From Nocardioides sambongensis (GTDB lineage: Bacteria > Actinomycetota > Actinomycetes > Propionibacteriales > Nocardioidaceae): a stretch of 64,000 nucleotides of DNA. The notes beneath the pieces are model-generated. The model was not told the origin of the DNA. It made no database searches and was given only the letters and a program-made list of their open reading frames with translations. Below are positions 42,661-50,602 of this stretch, piece by piece. Location of the stretch: contig NZ_CP041091.1 of NCBI RefSeq assembly GCF_006494815.1, positions 1,639,001 through 1,703,000 on the forward strand, in the 5' to 3' direction. The translations under genes and the position numbers were made by a program. How positions within the stretch are numbered: the stretch's first letter is position 1; the number at the start of each line of letters is the position of its first letter.

Positions 42661-43654
42661 CAAGGGTCACATCGAGCTTCAACGCGCGGTGGCCTCGATC
42701 GTTGTCGGGGTCGTGCACCGCACCGACATCGGAGACCTCGAGCCGCTGAAGGCGTCGATCGAGCGACTGGGCCTCCTCCAGCCGATCACCATCGCGCCCG
42801 ACGGCACGCTCATCTGCGGTCGACGACGCCTCGAAGCCATCCGCGAACTCGGATGGACGACGGTGAAGGTCTGGGTGCGCACCGGGCTCTCCGACCGGCT
42901 GCACAGCCTGCTGGCGTGGCAGGACGAGAACACCCTGCACAAGCCGCTGACCGAGCTCGAAGCAGCTCGACTCTTCCGAGAGCTCAACGCGGCCATGAAG
43001 GAGGACAGCCAGCGCCGCCAGGAAGCCACCCAGTTCAAAGGCTCCATGGACACCGAAGACCGGACCGATGCGACCTCCGAAGGTGAAACTGAAAGCGGCA
43101 GAGGTGACGGTGGTGTTGAGTCAACACCACCGTCGTCGCTGGCCGGGAAGACACGCTCCCAGGCGGCTCGGGCGGTCACCGGAGTGGATTCCCATCAGCG
43201 GCTGGAGCGCATCAACGACCTCGCCGACCTCGCCAGCGACACCGCCGTGGCGCTCAAGATCCGAGAGGTGGCCCAGGCCGGGCTGGACGAGATCGATGCC
43301 GGCAAGCCCGTCGCCCCGATCTACGAACACGTCATGGCGTTGAAGCGGGAGGAGGACGAGGCCGAGCTCGACCGGCTCGCGCGGGAGGCGCTCGAACGGG
43401 TCAAACAGCCGCGGTCTCGTCGCAAGGTCTCCAAGGAGGTGGCCCAGCGCAAGCGATCGGTCCGGGGTTTCGTTCACACCTGGACCGACATGAACGGATG
43501 GTCTGCCAGGTACGACGCCGAGGAGATCGGCGTCCTGCTCGATGACGAACAGTGGGCGCTGTTCGAGCGCGTTGTCGACGAGACCGCTGCGTTTCACCGT
43601 GCGGCCGCGGACGCGCGGTCGGCGCGGGTGACGAGTACCGTCGCGGCGAGCTGA
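42653..43654 (+). CDS. parB: ParB/Spo0J-like partition protein
   Basis: A 333-residue protein from ATG 42653. The N-terminal ParB nuclease/CTPase-like domain has DIGDLEPLKASIERLGLLQP then LICGRRRLEAIRELGW (the GxxRxxA box), and a central helix-turn-helix-like region includes SLAGKTRSQAARAVTGVDSH. The acidic linker 120-160 is low complexity. No ParA is adjacent, so it may act in element regulation or stability rather than classical partition. It is the last gene of the prim-pol operon. Confidence 0.85.
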   Translation: MPDKGHIELQRAVASIVVGVVHRTDIGDLEPLKASIERLGLLQPITIAPDGTLICGRRRLEAIRELGWTTVKVWVRTGLSDRLHSLLAWQDENTLHKPLTELEAARLFRELNAAMKEDSQRRQEATQFKGSMDTEDRTDATSEGETESGRGDGGVESTPPSSLAGKTRSQAARAVTGVDSHQRLERINDLADLASDTAVALKIREVAQAGLDEIDAGKPVAPIYEHVMALKREEDEAELDRLAREALERVKQPRSRRKVSKEVAQRKRSVRGFVHTWTDMNGWSARYDAEEIGVLLDDEQWALFERVVDETAAFHRAAADARSARVTSTVAAS

Positions 43655-43663
43655 GAGATCGTC

Positions 43664-44368
43664 ATGCTCGTGCAACGCCCGGAGTCGCTCGTACGCCGGC
43701 GCCTGGTCATCGCCGTGGTCAGCGGACTCCTCTTGCTGGTGGCTATCGGTGCGTGGATCTTCCTCACCCCCACACACGGGGGTGGGTCGAACCCGCCGGG
43801 CCAGGTGGGCAGTCAACCGACAGCGTCCGCGCCGGAGGTTGGCGACAACCACGGGGAGGGGCCACCGCACGCGACGGCTGATGAGCTTCCGCCGTTGGAC
43901 TCGACCAGTGACCCGGAAGTCTTTGCGCGCTCCGTGGCCGAAGCGTTGTTCTCGTGGGACACCACCTCGCAGGTGCCCCCGGCGAGGTACGCGGGGCGGC
44001 TGGTTGGGGTGGCCGACCCCACCGGTGAGTCTGCACCCGGTCTGGTGGCCGACGTGGCGGCGTACTTGCCGACCGACGAGGCGTGGGCGATGCTGCGCGC
44101 CTACGCGACGCGGCAATGGCTCGAGATCACCTCCTCCGAGGTCCCCTCGCTATGGGCGCAGGCGCTCGAGGAGGCCGGCCCGAGCGGGCTGGCACCGGGC
44201 ACCGTCGCCTACACGATCCAGGGCATCCGCCACCGCAGCGGCGTCTGGGAGGGCGCAGCAGTGAGCAGTGAGCATTCGGTGGCCTTCACCGTCTTCGTCG
44301 TCTGCGGACCCAGCTATCCCGAGTGTCACCTGCTGCGGCTGTCTCGACTCGACGAGCCGCTGGAGTGA
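43664..44368 (+). CDS. VirB8/TcpC-like conjugation protein
   Basis: A 234-residue protein. One N-terminal membrane anchor (LVIAVVSGLLLLVAIGAWIF) and a Gly/Pro linker are followed by a soluble domain (DPEVFARSVAEALFSWDTTS through VAFTVFVVCGPSYPECHLLR) with the size and spacing of the NTF2-like domain of VirB8/TcpC. It starts 9 bp after ParB and just precedes the murein hydrolase gene, as in other actinobacterial transfer regions. Confidence 0.72.
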   Translation: MLVQRPESLVRRRLVIAVVSGLLLLVAIGAWIFLTPTHGGGSNPPGQVGSQPTASAPEVGDNHGEGPPHATADELPPLDSTSDPEVFARSVAEALFSWDTTSQVPPARYAGRLVGVADPTGESAPGLVADVAAYLPTDEAWAMLRAYATRQWLEITSSEVPSLWAQALEEAGPSGLAPGTVAYTIQGIRHRSGVWEGAAVSSEHSVAFTVFVVCGPSYPECHLLRLSRLDEPLE

Positions 44369-44371
44369 GCG

Positions 44372-45973
44372 GTGATCAAGGTCGTGGTCGGGCTCAGCCT
44401 GACCGGGCTGCTGTTGGGGCCGGCGGCAGTCCTGATCGGGATCGGGGTGCTCCTCAACCCCGCTGCGCAGGCCACCTGCCCCACTCCGGTCGGCAATGTC
44501 TCGATCGGCCCGGTACCCAACCAGTTCACCGGCCGCCTCGCCGACGGCACCCGCGTCACGCTCGGCCGCCAACAGCTACGGCACGCGGCCATCATCATCG
44601 CTATCGGCAGCCAGACTGCCGGCGTCGGTTCCGACGGCATCACCGTCGCGCTGATGGCCGGGCTGACCGAGTCCTGGCTCAGGATGCTCGCCAACCCCAC
44701 GGCGTACCCCGAGTCCACGCGCTATCCCAACGACGGCAGCGGCGCCGACAGCGACTCGCTCGGCATCTTCCAGATGCGCCCCACTGCCGGATGGGGCACC
44801 GTTCCGGAACTGATGGACCCGACCTACCAGGCACGCGCCTTCTACGGCGGAGCCAACGGCCCGAACCACGGCTCTCCGCGCGGCCTCCTCGATATCCCCG
44901 GATGGCGAGCAATGTCCAAGGGCGCGGCAGCGCAGGCAGTCGAGGTCTCGGCGTACCCCGACCGCTACACGAACACGATGCCCCTCGCCCTCACGATCCT
45001 CGACCGGCTGACATCCACATCACCACGGGCCACCAACCTGCCGCCCACCTCACGCGTCGTCTTCCCACTCCCCCAAGGCACCTGGCACAAGACATCCACC
45101 TACGGCCCACGGATCGACCCGATCACCGGCGACCGCTCCGTCCACACCGGCGTCGACTACGCCGCGCCCGCCGGCACACCCATCCTCGCCATCGCCGACG
45201 GCACCGTGCTCTTCGCCGGCGCCGTCTCCTCCGGCTACGCACACCTGATCCTGATCCAACACCGGATCGGCGGGCGTCAGCTGGTCTCTGGCTACGCCCA
45301 CATGTACGCCGACGGCATCGACGTACGGAAAGGCCAGACCATCACCGCAGGTCAACGGATCGGCGTCGTCGGCGCAGACGGCAAGGCCACCGGCCCTCAT
45401 CTCCACTTCGAGATCCGGGTCGGCGGCCCCAACGGTTCGACCATCAATCCGGAGCCCTGGCTCGCCCACCACGACGCCGCCGAAGGACCACCCGCGTCAT
45501 CTGGCGACACGGCAGAGTGCGCCCCCGACTCCCCCGCACGCCCTGCACTACCTTTCCCCGGCGGCAACCCCAACCGCCTCGTCGACGACCCCACTACCGG
45601 CGGTCGGATCACCGCCCGCATGGCCTACGTCCTCGGCCAGGCCCGACGTCAGTTCCCGACCTCGCAGTGGTCATGCTGGCGCTCCGACAACCCCGTCTCC
45701 GACCACCCCCACGGCCGGGCCTGCGACGGTACCTTCGGCAACCCCATCGGCACCCGCGCCACCGGCCCCGCCCTCGACCTCGGCTGGCGCGTCACGAACT
45801 GGCTCCAAACCAACGCCCGCACACTCGGCGTCGCCTACCTCATCTGGCAAGGAAAGATCTGGTCGGTCGCCCGAGCCGACGAAGGCTGGCGCAGCTACGA
45901 CGGCGGCGGGCGGTACAACCCAGCCGACGTCACCGGCGGCCACTGGGACCACCTGCACCTCTCCGTGAGCTGA
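44372..45973 (+). CDS. Three-domain peptidoglycan hydrolase of the conjugation apparatus (transglycosylase-like, M23, M15-like)
   Basis: A 533-residue exported protein from GTG 44372 with an N-terminal membrane/signal segment. Residues about 70-200 look like a lytic transglycosylase: LMAGLTESWLRMLANP with Glu about 100, then DSLGIFQMRPTAGWG. Residues about 230-365 are an M23 endopeptidase: VHTGVDYAAPAGTPI (HxxxD) and GPHLHFEIR (HxH). Residues about 410-533 resemble the M15/VanY-like fold: SDHPHGRACDGTFG, VAYLIWQGKIWSV and GGHWDHLHLSV. It should open the cell wall for the transfer channel. Confidence 0.9.
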   Translation: MIKVVVGLSLTGLLLGPAAVLIGIGVLLNPAAQATCPTPVGNVSIGPVPNQFTGRLADGTRVTLGRQQLRHAAIIIAIGSQTAGVGSDGITVALMAGLTESWLRMLANPTAYPESTRYPNDGSGADSDSLGIFQMRPTAGWGTVPELMDPTYQARAFYGGANGPNHGSPRGLLDIPGWRAMSKGAAAQAVEVSAYPDRYTNTMPLALTILDRLTSTSPRATNLPPTSRVVFPLPQGTWHKTSTYGPRIDPITGDRSVHTGVDYAAPAGTPILAIADGTVLFAGAVSSGYAHLILIQHRIGGRQLVSGYAHMYADGIDVRKGQTITAGQRIGVVGADGKATGPHLHFEIRVGGPNGSTINPEPWLAHHDAAEGPPASSGDTAECAPDSPARPALPFPGGNPNRLVDDPTTGGRITARMAYVLGQARRQFPTSQWSCWRSDNPVSDHPHGRACDGTFGNPIGTRATGPALDLGWRVTNWLQTNARTLGVAYLIWQGKIWSVARADEGWRSYDGGGRYNPADVTGGHWDHLHLSVS

Positions 45974-45980
45974 CGACACC

Positions 45981-46256
45981 TCAGACTTCGTCACCCGAGT
46001 CCGATTCGACAACGTCGCGGCCCGACTGCCGCGCCCTCATTAAGACCAGATTCGCGTGCACGCCCCGCAGCAACCTTCCGCGACCCGGAAACCATCGGAC
46101 CTGTTTTCTGAATTCCTTGCGAAATGCCACGAAGGTGGCTTCGACATCGACCAAGCCATCGGAATCCACGTGCATCTGCGTACTGATGGCATCATCCAGA
46201 TTGCCCGAAATCAATCTGGACGCTTGAGCCGCGCGAGCCTTACGACGACGAAACAT
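45981..46256 (-). CDS. Small hypothetical protein, possible partner of the DNRLRE protein
   Basis: A 91-residue basic-then-acidic protein. Its ATG at 46256 is 6 bp after the DNRLRE stop, with GGTGAG overlapping that stop as ribosome site, so the pair looks translationally coupled. It has no signal peptide and no membrane segment (MFRRRKARAAQASRLISGNL; VEATFVAFRKEFRKQVRWFP). A downstream small cytoplasmic partner is the usual layout for an immunity gene, but no immunity family is recognised. Confidence 0.55.
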   Translation of the reverse strand: MFRRRKARAAQASRLISGNLDDAISTQMHVDSDGLVDVEATFVAFRKEFRKQVRWFPGRGRLLRGVHANLVLMRARQSGRDVVESDSGDEV

Positions 46257-46262
46257 GAAGTG

Positions 46263-48296
46263 TCAGCTCACCGTGAAGTACCGCGGACGGGTCGTGACCA
46301 GATGAATCCTACCTGGACCCAGTAGTTGAACCATGAAGTACCCGCCCGTGGGACGAACTGGACTGAAAGCAGAATTTGTGTCGTTGAAGCATCCACCCGA
46401 CGGGCCTCGCCAGCTAAAATCGGTAATGTACGGCGGCGATCCCGTGGCAACAGCTGCAATCACACTGCAGGCCGCAAGTCTAACACCTGAGCAGGAAGAC
46501 GCCGCGGAAACGTGAATATCGGCCGCATAGGGCCAGAATCCGAGTCTCTTCTTTCGAATCCAGCTAACTTTTGTCGAATATGAGCAGCGCCAGGCCGCAG
46601 CAACCTCGTCGGCAGAACCCGCAGGATCGAGTTCTGGCAACGAAGCGGGCGGTGGATCTTGCAGCATCTGCTCGGCCGCCGAGAGGGCTCCCTGCACGTC
46701 CTCTGCACTGAGGTCCTGATAGTTGGCGTCCGTCTCATACAAGGTCTCCAAGTCAGCGATAGTCTCCTCGATATCAACTGAACCATCGGCACTGAAACTC
46801 GTCGCAACCACATCGACCGGAAGGTCCTCGTATGCGATCTGGGCATTCTCACTGAGCAACACGCCGTCGGCGCACGACGGGCCGGCTGGATCGGACGCAC
46901 ACGGATCCTCGGACACACCCACGTCGAACGTGATGTCGAGTACCGGACGCTTCGCCACGGAGGCATTCAACGTATAGAAACGCACAGTTCGATTGACGCC
47001 GTCGGTCTTCTTACGAACAAGAACGCCATGATTTGCCTTGCCGCCCTGCACCCACTCTGCAGCAATGGCTGTCACGTCGAACGTCTTATATCCAGACGAG
47101 CTGCCCGAAAGGCTAAGTCCCGCCTGTCCAGAGGTCTGCCAGGACCCGCCCGGCGACGACCACAATCCAGTAGCGCCGGCAACTCTCCGATTCCAGCTGA
47201 CTTCGGCCGGAGTCCAGTTCTCTGTGAGACGCCTAGCGACGAACTCCCCACTACCAGATCCCGCAGAGTGAGCTGAGTCCAAGTAGAGTTGCAACGTCGC
47301 ATTCGTGACCCACGCATCTGACGGAAGGGCAGGGAGCGCGAACCGAAGAACCGCTCGCTTCTGCTGACCAGTTGCGCCACCGACCCGGACATAGTCGCCA
47401 CCGGCGAAGTTTTCGGTTGGGCTGTTCTCCCCAATCCAGCTGTCAGCGGATGGCGCCGGTAACGTCACAGACGGATCAATCAACACCGGATAGACGCGAT
47501 CAGGATCGACCAGCCATGAATACTCGGGAACAACACGCAGGCTCCAGCCATCCTCGGTCCTATCGAGGTCATACTTGATGGCGCTACTCGTCCCTGGCCT
47601 GGGTGATGCAGAGTCGACCATGTACGGCGGCGGTATCGAGAACCGCAACTGACCAGACCCGCTGAGAATATCGACGGCACCATTTTCAGTCAGTTCTGGG
47701 TGAAGGTCGTCACTTAGCTCCAAGGAGAAGGACCAGATAGACGCAGCCCGACTTGGAACGGACTGCAGTGTTATTGACTCCTTGAGGCCGTCTGGCGTCA
47801 CTTCGTATACAGCCTGCGCATCTCGGGCAGTTTCATAGGTGGCGATGTTGTAGTCGACCGAAGGGGCACCGAGAAGGTCATCCATTTGAAACTCAACCTG
47901 CGAACTGCCGGAGGCTATCCTTACCGGCTCTTCGCCGCCATCTTCAGGGAGTTCAAGGTCGAACGAGTTTCCGGCATTCTCGACCGCTACACCGTTCTCT
48001 CCCGACCGAACAAACGAGCTGTCGATCGGCCTCCAGGTACCACTGTCGTTGTAGTTTGCCCGTGTGCCGTCCGATATCAGTCGATAACTGCCATCCGAAG
48101 TCTCGTACGCACTAACAGTTTCTGTGGTTAAGTGCTGAACCAGGGCAGCCGTCTGCCCTCCAGGGGCAGCGTCGGAGACCACGCCGTCACGGGGCGCGCC
48201 TTGTGCGCTTCTTAACGGGAGAACCAACGCAGCGGCGATGAGTAGCAGGAGGCACGTGTTGCGCCCATTCAATAGCGGGTTGCCTCGGTTGGTCAT
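46263..48296 (-). CDS. DNRLRE domain-containing secreted protein
   Basis: A 677-residue protein from ATG 48296 (CTGGAG upstream). A signal peptide (TCLLLLIAAALVLPLRSAQG) is followed by a wall-protein-like N-domain (residues about 40-270; SDGSYRLISDGTRANYND) and a DNRLRE domain (about 270-450; SADSWIGENSPTENFAGGDY, VRFYTLNASVAKRPVLDITF). An acidic spacer and a Cys-containing C-terminal domain of about 110 residues follow (AWRCSYSTKVSWIRKKRLGF ... TSSAYF-type end lacking motifs). DNRLRE proteins in actinobacteria usually carry RHS/toxin repeats; here they are absent. It is on the opposite strand inside the T4SS operon. Confidence 0.8.
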   Translation of the reverse strand: MTNRGNPLLNGRNTCLLLLIAAALVLPLRSAQGAPRDGVVSDAAPGGQTAALVQHLTTETVSAYETSDGSYRLISDGTRANYNDSGTWRPIDSSFVRSGENGVAVENAGNSFDLELPEDGGEEPVRIASGSSQVEFQMDDLLGAPSVDYNIATYETARDAQAVYEVTPDGLKESITLQSVPSRAASIWSFSLELSDDLHPELTENGAVDILSGSGQLRFSIPPPYMVDSASPRPGTSSAIKYDLDRTEDGWSLRVVPEYSWLVDPDRVYPVLIDPSVTLPAPSADSWIGENSPTENFAGGDYVRVGGATGQQKRAVLRFALPALPSDAWVTNATLQLYLDSAHSAGSGSGEFVARRLTENWTPAEVSWNRRVAGATGLWSSPGGSWQTSGQAGLSLSGSSSGYKTFDVTAIAAEWVQGGKANHGVLVRKKTDGVNRTVRFYTLNASVAKRPVLDITFDVGVSEDPCASDPAGPSCADGVLLSENAQIAYEDLPVDVVATSFSADGSVDIEETIADLETLYETDANYQDLSAEDVQGALSAAEQMLQDPPPASLPELDPAGSADEVAAAWRCSYSTKVSWIRKKRLGFWPYAADIHVSAASSCSGVRLAACSVIAAVATGSPPYITDFSWRGPSGGCFNDTNSAFSPVRPTGGYFMVQLLGPGRIHLVTTRPRYFTVS

Positions 48297-48611
48297 CGAC
48301 ACTCCAGTAGCTTCGACTCAGCATCGGCGGAGTCCGACATGCTGATAGTGGACCGCACTGGCTCCAGTTCGGAATCCCCCCATGCAGAATCGGGACATAG
48401 TCCCAAAGAGCCGACGGTGGTTGACCGGGCACGCGACCAGAGGCGACGGTGCGCAGGTTCAGCTTGGTTCGCCGACACTGCTCTGAGGCTGACGTAGCGC
48501 GGCATCGCCAGACGCGGATCTGTTTTGACGTATTCGGGTCCCTGCCACATACCGGCAGGGTGACTTCACGCGGTGAACTCCAGTCAGGGGTGCCGTAGGC
48601 ACCTCGTTCGC
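48297..48611. other. Intergenic region between the DNRLRE gene and the DUF6112-type gene
   Basis: A 315-bp divergent space. It must hold the promoter of the DNRLRE gene and probably one for the downstream T4SS genes. I see no repeat, RNA gene or clear operator here. Confidence 0.5.
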
Positions 48612-48899
48612 ATGGAACCGGTCGTGGACAGCCTCGATATCCGTCCCAACTTGGACGCGGTTTACGGCTCTCCGGAGCTGCGCGAGATCGTCGGCGCTCT
48701 GCTGACCTTTGGGCTGTTGATCGCGGTACTGATGCTCATCATCTGCGCCAGCACCTGGGCGGTAGCGTCCGCCCACGGCAGCTGGCAGACGGCCGCTCGC
48801 GCGAAGACGGGTCTGATCGTGGCGCTGGGCGGCGTCGTACTGCTCGGTGGAGCGTTGATCTGGGCGAACTGGCTGCTCGACCTCGGCGCTTCTCTCTGA
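48612..48899 (+). CDS. VirB2-like membrane protein (DUF6112-type), copy 1
   Basis: A 95-residue protein from ATG 48612. Residues DSLDIRPNLDAVYGSPELRE lead to two hydrophobic helices (LLTFGLLIAVLMLIICASTW; IVALGGVVLLGGALIWANWL) separated by a small basic loop. Size and layout fit the TrbC/VirB2-like pilin or channel subunit family seen as tandem genes in actinobacterial elements. A paralogue follows 71 bp downstream. Confidence 0.75.
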   Translation: MEPVVDSLDIRPNLDAVYGSPELREIVGALLTFGLLIAVLMLIICASTWAVASAHGSWQTAARAKTGLIVALGGVVLLGGALIWANWLLDLGASL

Positions 48900-48970
48900 C
48901 GACCCGCGTCCGGGCGGGTCGTCGTACCTGAGGGATGTCGTACGACCGCCCCGCTGCCGAGGAGTCCGTC

Positions 48971-49273
48971 ATGATCACGCGTTTCGTCTGGCTTCTGCCG
49001 CTGGACATCAAGATCAAGCCGAACGGCAGTGGGTTGCCGGGGATCAGCCAGTTGCGTTCGATCGTCGGTGCTTCGATGACGGTCGGGCTGATCCTCGCGG
49101 TCCTGGCTCTGGTGATCTCGGCGATCGTGTGGGCGTTGGGCGCGAACTCCTCCAACCCGCACCTGGCGGGCCGGGGGAAGGTCGGCGTACTCGCCGGGTT
49201 GGTCGCTGCGATCGTGTGTGGCGCGTCGGTGGCGTTGGTGAACTTCTTCTGGAACGTCGGCCAGGCCGTCTGA
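48971..49273 (+). CDS. VirB2-like membrane protein (DUF6112-type), copy 2
   Basis: A 100-residue protein from ATG 48971, with GAGGAG 6-11 bp upstream. IKIKPNGSGLPGISQLRSIV leads to two helices (VGLILAVLALVISAIVWALG; VLAGLVAAIVCGASVALVNF). The pattern repeats copy 1 (N-terminal DIxPN motif, conserved ALGxxxxN-like loop), so the two arose by duplication. It precedes the TrbL-like gene by 16 bp. Confidence 0.78.
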   Translation: MITRFVWLLPLDIKIKPNGSGLPGISQLRSIVGASMTVGLILAVLALVISAIVWALGANSSNPHLAGRGKVGVLAGLVAAIVCGASVALVNFFWNVGQAV

Positions 49274-49289
49274 CCACCGGGGCATCGAC

Positions 49290-50596
49290 ATGGCTGACGT
49301 GTGTGACCTTCCGGTCATCTCCAAGGTGTGCAGCTCGGCTGGCGACGCGGCTGGCAGCCTGGTGAAGGCGCCGTTCGACTGGCTGGCCGAGGCGATGGGC
49401 AACGCTGCGGAGTGGATGTTCATCAGCGTGTGGCAGGTGTTCGACTCCACCACGTTCGTCGACGTCGCCAGCGGGGAGTTCCGAATGGTCTACAGCATCC
49501 TGTTCGGCGTCGCGGTCCTCATCATGCTGGGCTTCTTCATCCTGCAGGTCATCGGAGGCATGATCCGCCGCGAGCCCGCCGCCCTGACCCGTGCTGCGCT
49601 CGGTCTTGCCAAGTCGATCCTGGGTTCGTGCGTGGCGCTCACGCTGCTGGCCGCGGCACTCGAGATCACCGACCAGCTCTGCATCGGGATCGTGAAGGCC
49701 GCCGGCACGAACATGGACGAGATGGGCGACCGGATCGCTCTGCTCGCGGCCAGCCTCACCGCGCTCACCATCGCCCAACCCGGCGCGGGCGCGATCGTGA
49801 CGATCTTCATCGCCGGACTCGCCATCGGCGCCGCGGTCCTGGTGTGGATCAGCCTGCTGGTGCGCAAGGCACTGCTGCTGATCGCGATCGTGTTCGCTCC
49901 GATCGCGCTCGCCGGCGCGAGCTGGGACCACACCCGGACATGGGTGAGCCGGTGGGCATCGTTCGTGCTCGCGATGATCCTGTCCAAGGTCGTGATCGTG
50001 GTGATCTTCCTGCTTGCCACCGCCCAGGTCTCCGCCCCATCGATGCGGATCTGAAGTCGGTCAGTGAGCCGCTTGCCGGGGTGGTCCTGATGCTGATCGC
50101 CGGCTTCGCGCCGTACATCGCCTACAAGGCGATCAGCTTCATGGGGTTCGACATGTACCACGCCATGTCGACCGAGCAGGAGGCCAAGAGCGCCCTCAAC
50201 CGGCCGATGCCGATCCCCAACGGCCGTGGCCGCACGCAGCCGAGCAAGGTCCTCGACGGACTCGCCGGTGGCAGCGGCGGGAAGGGCGGTGGAACGTCCG
50301 GTCGAGGCGCTTCGACGCCGGGTGTGGCGGCGCCGTCCAGCAGCAGTGGTGGCGCCGGCTCCGGCGGCGCGGGCGTCGGGGCCGCTGCGGCGGCAGGTGG
50401 GGCTGCGGCTGCTGCGATGGTCGCAAGGAAGGCAGCTGCCGCTGGCCCCAAGGTTGGTGGGTACGTCGCCGGCGCGGCCGCCGCACAGTCCGACGGTGCC
50501 AGCGGATCGCCGGAGGGCAGCAGGTCGGCACCGGAGATGCCGCTGCCCAAGTCCAGCGATCCCACGCTGACCGGCACTGGCTCGCGGGAACGGTGA
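49290..50596 (+). pseudogene. TrbL/VirB6-like conjugal transfer membrane protein, interrupted by one frameshift
   Basis: The first frame (MADVCDLPVISKVCSSAGDA) encodes multiple membrane helices (MVYSILFGVAVLIMLGFFIL, LLIAIVFAPIALAGASWDHT) and stops after AQVSAPSMRI. One missing base in the CCCC run at 50035-50038 would restore APIDADLKSVSEPLAGVVLM, further helices (FAPYIAYKAISFMGFDMY) and a Gly/Ala/Ser-rich cytoplasmic tail ending at 50596. Intact length would be about 436 residues, as for actinobacterial TrbL-like channel proteins. It must function for transfer, so an assembly error is more likely than true loss. Confidence 0.8.
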
Positions 50597-50602
50597 TCCC
50601 GC

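Noticed and set aside
44323..46227. 634-residue plus-strand frame over the murein hydrolase
   Set aside because: Extremely Arg/Pro/His-rich composition, typical of an out-of-frame reading of the M23 gene.
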